Below are positions 1 to 8,416 of a DNA stretch of 15,339 nt, one piece after another (positions within the stretch are counted from its first letter, which is position 1; the number at the start of each line of letters is the position of its first letter). The stretch comes from Gryganskiella cystojenkinii (Eukaryota > Mortierellomycota > Mortierellomycetes > Mortierellales > Mortierellaceae), in NCBI GenBank assembly GCA_015852425.1, contig JAAAIG010000699.1, positions 5,251 through 20,589 of the forward strand. The letters run 5' to 3'. The position numbers and the translations under genes were made by a program. The notes below the pieces were generated by a model. That model ran no database searches. It was not told the DNA's origin and was given only the letters and a program-made list of their open reading frames with translations.

Positions 1-730
1 TAGGAGAATACACCACGCTCTTAACGGTGCCAGTATGGCCAGTGAAGATAGGGCCCGGTGCACCGGTTTGCACATCCCACAATCGTACACTGTTGTCGTC
101 ACTGCCCGATGCAATCTGATGACCACTGGGAGAATACACCACGCTCCTAACGTCGGCGGTATGACCAGTTAGGATAGCACCTGCTGATCCGGTTTGCACA
201 TCCCACAATCGTACAGTTCCGTCACTACTGCCCGATGCAATCTGGAGACCACTGGGAGAATACACCACGCTGTTAACAGTGCCGGTATGGCCAGTTAAGA
301 TGGAGCCGGAATACACCACGCTCGAGACACCGCGAGCATGACCAGTTAAGACGGGACTCGGTGCACCGGTTTGCGCATCCCATAACCGTACAGTGTTGTC
401 TTTACTGCCCGATGCAATCTGGTGGCCACTAGGAGAATACACCACGCTCGTGACATACTTGGTATGGCCATTTAAGATACGGCCTGGTGCACCGGTTTGC
501 ATATCCCACAACTGCACGGTGTTGTCGGTACTTCCGAATGCAATCTGTTGACCACAGGGAGAATACACCACGCACTGAACACTTCCGGTATGGCCAGTGC
601 AGATAGGGCCAGGTGCACCGGTTTGCGCATCCCACAACCGTACAGTGCTGTCGTAACTGCCCGATGCAATCTGGTGGCCACTGGGAGAATACACCACGCT
701 CGAAATCTTCCCGGTATGTCCTTGTAAGGT
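1..730 (-). repeat. Tandem 126-bp WD40-coding repeats
   Basis: The block gagaatacaccacgct recurs at 4, 130, 256, 433, 559 and 685, with a variant at about 307. The step is exactly 126 bp (42 codons) except for one 51-bp unit between 256 and 307. Each full unit encodes a WD40 blade beginning GH(T/A) and containing VVYSP, QIA and LWD. A more diverged blade (YSPDGK to LQGH) precedes them at about 840-728. Units are near-identical in DNA, including synonymous sites, which indicates recent duplication or gene conversion. The array continues past the left edge. Confidence 0.93.
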
Positions 731-3700
731 GTGAATTTTCATCCAAGTCGTGGTATCATACACGCTGATCGCACTGTCTTCGAGGCCAAATGCACAGGTT
801 TTCCCATCCGGTGAATAGCAACAACACAACACCTGGCAATCCTCTTGTAGATATGGCCATTCTCCAAAATTTACGCCTGCCATCTGCGCCTTGCTCAAGT
901 TGGCTCGACGCAGCCACACATTGCGAAGACTTACTTGTCTCAAATCGGCCCCTTCAAGCTGAGCACAGTCGAATTGCCCGCCACTAAGATCGGCTCGCGG
1001 AATCCGGATGCCTTTCAGGTCCGCCCCATTAAATCGGACGCCGGCTCTGACCAATATCGTGATGGCATTGGCTGCTGCCGTACGCCATTTCTTGTCACCT
1101 TTGGATGACTCGATGTAGTCGAGTAGTTGGTTCTTAAAAACCGGCTCCTGTTCGACACGCTCGACTAGGAACTGAAGAACGGAGGCATCCTTGATAAAGC
1201 TTTTCTTGGCCAACAGCGAGTCTGGGTTAGGCCCTTGAACAGTGTAATGGGCGGTCGTCTGGTCCCCCACGTCGTCCAATTGAAAGCTGAATGCAGAATC
1301 AATACTATTGCGACGCTTGTTGTCTTCTCCCGCTCCTGCTGATAGTCCCACCCGGTTTTGGGGCTCATAGATTGCGCGACTGACCCCATACTCTAGAATC
1401 GATCGATGAATGAACCCAAATCGACCACCATTGCGAGTCATGGGGATGACCCTCCTAATTAATTGAATCTCCTCGTCGTGGCGACCAAAAAACCGCTCTT
1501 TCCAAGTTCCAGCATCCCGTGCTTTGGAGTAGTCGACTACGGGGTTGCCTTCTTGCTCCTTGTAAATTGCGGCTGATAGATCCTTGAGATAGACGAGACC
1601 TTGTTGAGTGAAGCCATCGTCTGACAGACTTTGGAATGCTCTCCTCTCTGGATCGCTTAAGTCCTGCGCTGCAAGTCGTTTCTTGTTGCGTTCCAACCAC
1701 TGCACCACGAACTCGTCATACAGCAACACTCGAGTGATTTTGCTGGACACCAGTTTCTGACTAGGATCAGCGATTCGTGGCAGTACCTCCAGCGAGAGCG
1801 TAAGCAGGAATGGATTCTTAATGAGATCCAGCAAACTGGGGATCTGATCCAGTACTTCCTCGTATTCAGACGCCGCCCACAGCGGTCTCTCAATAGACAC
1901 GTACTGGGTAATGTATTCCTTGACCTGTTCCATCGAGAAAGGAACGAGGACTGCCATCTGGAATAACGCTGGATCAGAAGGATTCGACTTTTGAGGCTGG
2001 AAGAGGTCACGGTAATCCTGACCAAGGTGTTCACTGCGGCAGCTGACGACCATCTGCGCTTTCCAACCACCATCCGTGTTCAACCCATTGGACTCGTACA
2101 AATTGTGCGTCAGCTGACTCTCGTCGTATCCGTCGCAAATGATGAGGAACTCGCGATCCTTCAATTCTCGGATTTGGGGCTCCGTGAACTCGCAGATGCG
2201 AAGATGCTTGGCAATCAAGTCCTTCTCCGGTCGGCCAATCGCAGGTAAACTGATGAAGAGAGGAATTCGACTGATCTTGGGCTGATATGCGTTCCACATT
2301 TTGAGATCCAACTCACGGTTAAAGGTCGTCTTGCCTGCACCCGAGTCACCAAGCACTAACAACACCTTATCATTACTAGTCAGGAACGCATCGACCTTGG
2401 GCATCAGAGGGAAGGTTTTATCCGATGCCTGCAAATCAGCCTTGGCCAACGGAGGGACATAGACAGTGCCTCCTCTCTCTTTGATGCGCAACCTCGCGAT
2501 TCGTCGAAGATCTGCCTCCACATCTGTTCGCCTCTGAATGCGGTCCAACAATGAGGGCGAACCAAGTTCTGGGAGTCCTGATTTCAACAAATGTGCGCTC
2601 GATTCAGCTGAAACACATGCTCTGTAGATATCTTGTTTGGCCACATCCCCGTCTGTGGCCAACTTGTTGAGCAATAAGACCGCTAATTGAATAAAAAATC
2701 CAGAAAAGGTATTGGTTAGACGAGGCCAGTTATAAAAATGTGCATTGAACAGGATACTCATGGTACATACCTCCGAGATCGTCATGAACTAGAGATAGGC
2801 ACTTGAGAATATCAAGAATATAAGTCTTAATGGGAGGCAATTGACCCCAGACAATGTCATTACGGTAAATTTCCTCGAGAAATCGAACGGCTCCTTGACG
2901 AGTCTCAATGTCCCAGAGAGGGTTCGCGGCCACATTGGCCAATCGTTGACAGACACCCCACTGGAAAGCAAGCTCGCGTCGACAGACTGCCTCGCAGACA
3001 AGAATCTTGAATTTGGCCAACTCCCCACCATCGATCAAGGTGTCTGCGCCTCTCAAGGCTGAGTACCACGCACGCTTGCGGTTGAACGTAAGGCCCTCCT
3101 TGAGAGCGGAAATCAAGTCCTGTTCGCCTTCATAGACCGCACTCACACCCTCATAAGTGGTCTTGGCCAACTTGAAGACCTGTTCGACTCCCTCGAGTCC
3201 TTGTTGAATATTTTGTAGTCCATCCAAAAATCCACTGAGATCGAGTCCCTTGACTGCGCTGACCAGTCCCGAGATACCTTTGACGACCTTGGTGGTTCGT
3301 CTCACTGTTGCTTGCCAAAGTGATTCGTTGTCAGGTACGCAAAGCAGTGCCTGGAAAGCGTAAGAGGCGTAATACCTCAGGTGCAAATCGTTGCTGCCCT
3401 GGAGACCCCCGAGGAACGCCAACAATGGCGCATGGAGCTTTTCTCTATTCAATCCGGACACCTTTGTATCAGTCATGGCATCGAGGACACTTGAGACGGA
3501 CACAGTCAGTTCAAAGATGTGATCGGGGGATTGCTTGTGCGTGTCTTGGAGGCGAGCACTGATCAGAGAGAGGATGTCTATCAAATCTTGGGCGTGCAAA
3601 TGGCTCGGGGAAGATACGCTCTGCATCAATTGGGCCAGTCCATTAAGCGCACCGATGTCCAGAATTCGTGATCCTTCAATGGTTTGAACAAATTGGCCGA

Positions 3701-4573
3701 GTAAGAATCGGAAGTCGTCCTCACTCAGGACAGAGGCGAGACAGAGGACCTCTGCGATAGCCTTCTTGTCTTTGATCTCGTCTCGTGTAAAGGCGCGAAT
3801 CAAGTCTGTGGCCAGGGTCTTGAGTCGCGTCTTCTCCTCTTCATTCTTTTCTGTCTCCTGTAGCCACTTTCGTGTTGCTGGCTCGAGTGCGTCCTCTGTG
3901 AATCCTTCAGATCCTTGATTCAATAGACTGAGACAAGAGACTAGTTGAGGTGTATCTGCCACACGGCTATCAGGTTCGGGAAAGGTCCAAGGTAAGTCGG
4001 GAGGACGAATATCATCTGGGAAGATGCTTTCGGAGACGGTGGCTATGTCCAAAACTCGGTTTATCTTCTTTGACGAGAGAGAGTCGTCCTTTTTGATTCC
4101 AGGACCTCTAAAATAAGAAAGCAATGCAAAAAAAATGAGAGAACGGACGTAAAACCGAGAGATGCAAAAAAAAAAAAATCGGAACAATGCATTTCGTTCA
4201 TTTCCATTTTTTTTTGCTTTTTTTTTGTTGGATCTTACCCCCATTTATCTGCCCGTGAGCGACTTTTCTGCGCCATGTCTGCATAGCCCAAATCAACCAT
4301 CAGATTGGCATGATCCAGGTACGCGCTCGCAATCTCTTGGAACAACAAGGTTTCTTGTTCCGAGCCATCACCGTGGACCGTTCTTGAAGAGGATTTCAAA
4401 CGAGAGGGTCGTTTGACAACAGTCTTTAACGAGGTCAAGAGCCAGTCGGCGAAATTGCAAAAGATCAAGGTGACCTCTGGGTCCTCGGAGTCGTGTGCTT
4501 GCTTCAACTGCAATCGAATCAGCTCAAGAATCTTGCTCGGGACAAGGTTGATCTTTGGAGAGTGGGAGAGCAT
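1..4573 (-). CDS. NLR-like STAND NTPase: helical ARM/TPR-like N-terminus, NACHT, pentapeptide repeats, WD40 repeats (3' end beyond window)
   Basis: Three exons, joined 4573-4239, 4107-2771 and 2682-1, stay in frame and give about 1451 codons with no stop before the window edge. Residues 1-112 look TPR-like and helical. Residues about 113-557 are an all-helical ARM/HEAT-like region. NACHT follows: Walker A GDSGAGKTT at residues 669-677, Walker B FLIICDGYDE at 736-745, and a FGFIHRSILEY motif near 979-989 typical of the end of fungal NACHT helical regions. Pentapeptide-like A(D/N)L repeats span about 1102-1164, then WD40 units run from about 1168 to the edge. In known fungal NLRs the WD40 part senses ligand, NACHT oligomerises with ATP or GTP, and the N-terminus signals in cell death or defence; that role is inferred here. 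ATG 4573 was chosen because TAA lies in frame six bases upstream; the true start is uncertain (see the overlapping upstream ORF). No signal peptide or membrane segment is evident, so the protein is probably cytosolic. Confidence 0.9.
862..1053 (-). other. Pentapeptide-repeat segment inside the NLR-like gene
   Basis: This stretch codes for repeats such as FNGADLKG, RADLSGGQF, LEGADLRQ and RRANLSKAQM, with Leu or Phe at the central position and Ala two before it, as in the A(D/N)LXX consensus. About 12 pentapeptides sit between the NACHT helical region and the first WD40 blade. The family folds as a right-handed quadrilateral beta-helix; here it probably acts as a rigid linker or an extra binding surface. 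Confidence 0.75.
2683..2770 (-). other. Intron 2 of the NLR-like gene (88 nt)
   Basis: Donor GTATGT (2770-2765), a CTAAC branch-site match at 2719-2715, and acceptor TTAG ending at 2683. Splicing is phase 1 (G|CG, Ala558) and links the helical domain to the NACHT exon. Without splicing the frame stops within about 12 codons after the donor. Confidence 0.87.
4108..4238 (-). other. Intron 1 of the NLR-like gene (131 nt)
   Basis: Donor GTAAGA (GT at 4238-4237) and acceptor TTTTAG ending at 4108. Splicing joins a phase-2 codon (GG|A, Gly112) and links the exon ending in residues ADKW to the exon starting GPGIKKDD. Unspliced, the frame stops at once at TAA 4237-4235. The intron carries long T and A runs on its coding strand, unlike the flanking exons. 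Confidence 0.85.
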
Positions 4574-4680
4574 ATTTTACAGTTTAACCTCTTAGCAATG
4601 CCAGCGTCAACAGTCCTTAAGAGTTTTTGCGGTAGTGGAAGATGGATCACTGATGTTAGAGTCTCGTCCGTCATAGCCAT
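4519..4680 (-). promoter_or_regulatory. Out-of-frame 53-codon upstream ORF overlapping the NLR start
   Basis: ATG at 4680 opens a 53-codon frame (MAMTDETLTS...) closed by TGA at 4521-4519, about 50 bp inside the proposed CDS. Its first 40 residues look like real protein, with an amphipathic stretch LPLPQKLLRTVDAGIAKRL. It may be an overlapping uORF that lowers translation of the receptor. It may instead be the true N-terminus, joined by a frameshift or by an unrecognised 59-nt intron with a weak GTTGAC donor and CCAAAG acceptor, which would restore frame at residues INLVPSK. The sequence alone does not decide between these. Confidence 0.5.
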
Positions 4681-5433
4681 TTGGACAAACGACCGGCAAA
4701 GTTGATGGCAGCTTTTACTTTTTGATGATTTTCTCGGGGTTTGAATCCAACTTTTCTTGCGTCCGTTGGTGATGACGGCTGTTATGCTATATGATAAGTG
4801 GACAAATCAGCAATGCAGTCTTTCAAAGATGACCCGCCATGTTTTAGTTACGCACAGTTGTCTTTACCTATAAAGAAACTGCAGGTCTATTTAGTTGGAT
4901 ATTTGTTTGTGTGGTATTGGCACAGAGCTCTGTTTGTCTCTCGCTGGTGGCTGTCACTACGTTACAACAAATGAGATCAGAAGAGAAAGAGTGAGATGTC
5001 AGTTTTGTCTAAATGATCGGCGAGGTGCACGAAGGAAAAGAAGAGAACGAGAGAAAGGGTCTCACCTGCGCTTTTCCTCAGGGAAGTTTTCTGACCAGAA
5101 GAGGAAAGCGAAAGTTGACTTATCGTCGAAGAGATGGTAATGTTGGTGTTTCTAGTTTCCTGAAAGATTGCCACTCCTTGTGCTGAATCGTTACCAAGGT
5201 AGGAGCTTTATTCGACAGGGAGTGTAAAAGTGGGATATGGGTGGATGAACAAAGTGACAGAAAAAGAGATTGGTTAAGAAAGAGGAGAAATGCCACCGCT
5301 CGATGCAACGAAAAAGAGAGCAAGGGGAAAGAGGCTCGATCGTAGAGTAGGGTACACAAGAAAATTTCCAGAGAACTAATTAAAGTTCGAGGGCGCGGTG
5401 TGGCAGCGCATTGATCTGAGGGGCATTCAACGT
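4681..5433 (-). promoter_or_regulatory. Leader and promoter region of the NLR-like gene
   Basis: On the minus strand about 5360-4980 is pyrimidine-rich (CT tracts), typical of fungal core promoters just upstream of transcription starts. The stretch to 4681 would then be 5' UTR. It includes a five-codon uORF starting near 4843. No clear TATA box was placed on the minus strand. A TATAAAG occurs on the plus strand near 4869, but no credible plus-strand gene follows it. No protein-coding gene was recognised here. Confidence 0.4.
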
Positions 5434-5443
5434 GAACATCCCT
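5434..5443. repeat. Candidate target-site duplication, left copy
   Basis: GAACATCCCT lies immediately before the first LINE-like codons. An identical 10-mer directly follows the poly(A) tail. Bases just beyond the repeat are also partly similar (GATAGAC against CATACTC). Confidence 0.6.
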
Positions 5444-6726
5444 GATAGACTCCCCGTTCCCTGGGAGGTCTGGGAGTGATCGATCCAGTGGCTCAGGCTA
5501 CAGCTTTTCAACTCAGGATTCTTCGCATCGGGCTTGAACAGCCCCTCGGATCGGACTGGCCATGATCTTCGGTCTTTTGTCAGTTTACTCACCATTCGCC
5601 CACCCACTCTCGGCACTCTTGCAGAGCCTCTCATGGGCAACACTCCGATGTCTGGATAAAATCAAAAGCGTTAGATACCTCGTCAGGGCTGCCAAATACT
5701 TACAGCAGGGATCACTCATCTCCTGCCACCAAAAGATACTTTACTGGCGACACCACTCGAATGTTGGAATATATGGATTCATCACCCTCCGAGTCGACGA
5801 TGTCAACCAATGTCATTCAGGATGAGTGATGTACTCACCATCGACCCCAATACACGCCTCATATCGCTGCGACAAGACCTTCCCCAACAACCGTGAGTTC
5901 ATGAAGCAATGGCGAAAACACCCCTTCACCTTTCAGCCAGACGTGACTCGAAACATGACGGTTCCACTCCTGGCAGCAGGCGACGATCTCGCCCAACGAC
6001 TGTATCATTCGTACTTCCAGTCGGACCACAGCTCACCCCACCTACTCTCCTTGACGCCGACTCAAAGCACCTTCGCCTACTCATTCAAACAGCGCCTGAC
6101 GAGGATCTACATCATGGTACTGTGGCTGAATGCTCTCGATTCTGGAAGGCGATAATTCCTCACAATGCTCGGACGATCTGGTGGCGAGCACTGCAGGGCA
6201 AGATTGCCACAGGCGTCCTAAGAACCTGAATCTGGAGGCAACCACAACAATCGCCAGCATACCCAATCTATCAACATCCAAACGAGGATCAGAACCACTT
6301 CGTTTTCCTGTGTCCTATCAAACGCGAGGTATGGACCACCGTCCTATTCAGGTACACCTACAAGTTGTTCTGGACTGATGCGGAACTCTGCTCACTGCTA
6401 TCTCTCTCCAACCGTCTGATACAACCTCCACAAGAACTCAACTACACTGCCAACCAGCTCATCACCCGCACGCTCCTTGGACTCTGGCGTATGCACTATG
6501 CCTTTGTCTTTGATGACACGGCTGTCTCTCGAGCGGAAGGAGTCACATAGCACAACGACACCTCGAAACCTTGATCGCACAAAACAATTACCGTCAACAG
6601 CAAAAAATAAAACCACAAGCAAACCTCCTAGCCTAAATCACGCCCTAATCTACCCATTTTAGATTGTATTGAACATAGTCGCCTCCCCCCTTAACAATAA
6701 AATTTGCGGTAAAGAAAAAAAAAAAA
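5444..6726 (+). mobile_element. 5'-truncated, decayed non-LTR (LINE) retrotransposon
   Basis: Plus-strand translation begins with a PRSLGGLGVIDP motif, characteristic of the region after the RT palm in LINE ORF2, followed by AFQLRIL. It ends with a zf-RVT-like region (FWKAIIP, ARTIWWRALQGK, HFVFLCPIKREVW, LLGLWRMHYAFVF) and a TAG at 6548-6550. A roughly 165-bp 3' UTR follows, with AATAAA at 6696-6701 and a 12-A tail at 6715-6726. The element lacks the endonuclease and the RT catalytic core, as expected of a 5'-truncated insertion. A perfect 10-bp repeat brackets it. The exact LINE clade (Tad-like or another) was not determined. Confidence 0.8.
5449..6550 (+). pseudogene. LINE reverse transcriptase C-terminal pseudogene
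   Basis: The coding trace is in one frame from 5449 to about 5560 and shifts to another frame (codons starting at 5561) up to 6550. In the second frame, stops interrupt at 5657 (TAA), 5672 (TAG), 5894 (TGA) and 6227 (TGA). The downstream frame keeps the zf-RVT-like segment: W-rich helix, then Tyr-x2-Tyr (6260-6271) where Cys-x2-Cys is expected, then His (6296) and Cys (6311) as H-x4-C. The protein is not functional. In the intact element this region follows RT and is thought to bind nucleic acid. It lies about 870 bp upstream of the NLR-like start, in the opposite orientation. Confidence 0.75.
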
Positions 6727-6736
6727 GAACATCCCT
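6727..6736. repeat. Candidate target-site duplication, right copy
   Basis: GAACATCCCT abuts the end of the A12 tail (6715-6726) and matches 5434-5443 exactly, as expected for target-primed reverse transcription. Confidence 0.6.
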
Positions 6737-8252
6737 CATACTCATAGCAGGAGAAAGCGGGCGTAGGACGACGACGGCCACAGTGATTTGGTTCAAGCCA
6801 AGCTCTCGGGCATCCGTCAGCAAAGAGGTCCGAAAGCCATGGCCACGCCTACTAGCAAAAGCGACACTTTCACCAACAACACCTCTCCACAGTCAACCAT
6901 CAGATTTAAGAAGATAAAACCCGGATGTCCACGAACAGCTGCACCAGGCAAAAGAAGGTCGCATTTATAACCACGCACCCTGCTGTTGTATGCGAGCTGT
7001 GTCAAGAAATAGGGCATGAATATCTCATTGCAAGTAAGTCTTACAAATCTCAACAAACCGACCAGTCACCGTGCTTGATCGCGTGTTTTCTCAACACCGA
7101 TCATAATACAAACTGAGGCCGATCCCGACAAGCCTGGTCCCGACCGAGGAGCTGATGCGTGAGGCGGTCGAGTATCAGGAGGCCAGGCATTTGAATGCGG
7201 TTGAACCGATTCTACAACTAGGACCAGCTGCTGGGAGAGGCAGAGTATAGGAACGTGCGATTCGATGGATCACGAGATATGAGTATACGCGTAGATGATG
7301 ATGGTGGTTTTTTGTCGCTGTGGCGGAGTGTGAGCATTGTGCGGTAGGGTGAAAGGGAGGGGGACGACAACAATGACTTTCTCGACTCTTTTTTGTTTTC
7401 ATTGTTGAATGCGATCCGCACTTTTGATCGTGTGGACTCGTGGCCGTATCCCTACCCCCTATTGACTCTCGAACCAGTTTATCCTGCCGATCTCGTGGTC
7501 TTGGTGCCACATACACGCGAGCTCTAGCTGAGCCCGTTTTGCCATGCTGTTCAAGAATAAAATGAAGATAGGGTATTTAAAGTAAAAGTCAATTCAGCCA
7601 GCTTTGGAATGCCTTCAACAGGGCTTTTTCATTTATTTTTGTCTTTCCATTTATTTATTTTACTCCCGCCACGCAGAGTTCGTTTCGACGGGACTGTTGA
7701 AGGTTGAGCAGCATAACTGCGCATATAAAATGATGAAGGTTCACAACATTTTTTTTCAAGGGTCCTGCATGGACTTTGGCACACCCTGAGAGGGAGAAAA
7801 AAGGAAGCGCAAGGGGAAAGAGGCATGGAAGGGCTACGAAAAGAGGAGACAAAACCGCGCCTGCGCACAGGGAAAGGGCGCAACACAGAAAAAATGTACC
7901 TGTACGCGGAGCACCAAAAGTCCTCATTGTCTGGATTGTTTTTTTGGGTGATGCAGTAGAAAAAACAAACAATGGTCCGACCGTTCTGTTGGGATCAGAT
8001 GATGTAACGGGCCTGCCCTTCATGGACAGGTACCACAGGGACAGGGGAAACAGGATTTCTCTAAAGAGAACGAAAAAACAGCCGAGTTAAGGGCGACCAA
8101 TCCGAAAGTTGGGATAACAGCACAAATCTCGCTCAGGAATCAAAGAAAGCGTCAAGAGACGCAAGAAAAAGAATGTGGTTCACAAACGGTTCGCATAGAG
8201 TTGAAGTGCAATTGAAGCTGGAGACGAAAGTTAGGTTATCAAACAGGTGTTT
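6737..8252. other. No confident gene; coding-like fragments only
   Basis: Nothing here is a secure gene. An ATG at 6925 opens a short frame containing CELCQEIGHEYLIA that runs into a good donor, GTAAGT at about 7032. Near 7118 there is an acceptor-like CTGAG, followed by a short open stretch with LVPTEELMREAVEYQEARHL, but the phases do not join cleanly. The minus strand at 8023-7655 holds a Leu/Cys-rich 122-codon frame driven by pyrimidine-rich sequence and is probably not coding. The segment after 8260 is 3' flank of the next gene. Confidence 0.4.
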
Positions 8253-8258
8253 TTTATT
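8253..8258 (-). terminator. Poly(A) signal of the 340-aa gene
   Basis: AATAAA on the minus strand (tttatt on plus), about 160 nt past the TAA stop. It is the nearest canonical hexamer downstream of that gene. Confidence 0.5.
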
Positions 8259-8416
8259 GTAGCTATTATGGGTTAACGGTGAGTGCATTCACCATGTTGG
8301 GACTAGAAGTTATTATGGGTTGGTGTGTCCTAGAGAGAGAAGCTGTCGGCGAAAAATAGGGGGGAAGACGGAAGAATAAATATACAACGACGAAAAAGAT
8401 TATAATAAATAAGGGA

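Noticed and set aside
472..746. Frames of 69-105 codons overlapping the WD40 array on both strands
   Set aside because: They are repeat-driven shadows of the long minus-strand WD40 reading frame.
1165..2297. Several 74-138 codon frames on both strands
   Set aside because: All overlap the single continuous NACHT-to-WD40 exon, which carries recognisable motifs in its own frame.
5120..5359. 79-codon Leu/Ser/Phe-rich minus-strand frame
   Set aside because: It reflects the CT-rich leader and promoter of the receptor gene.
5380..5643. 87-codon minus-strand frame
   Set aside because: It is antisense to the LINE segment that encodes PRSLGGLGVIDP.
7655..8023. 122-codon minus-strand frame with a hydrophobic, Leu/Cys-rich middle resembling a secretion signal
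   Set aside because: The hydrophobicity follows from pyrimidine-rich DNA. There is no clean N-terminal signal layout, and no recognised domain or promoter.
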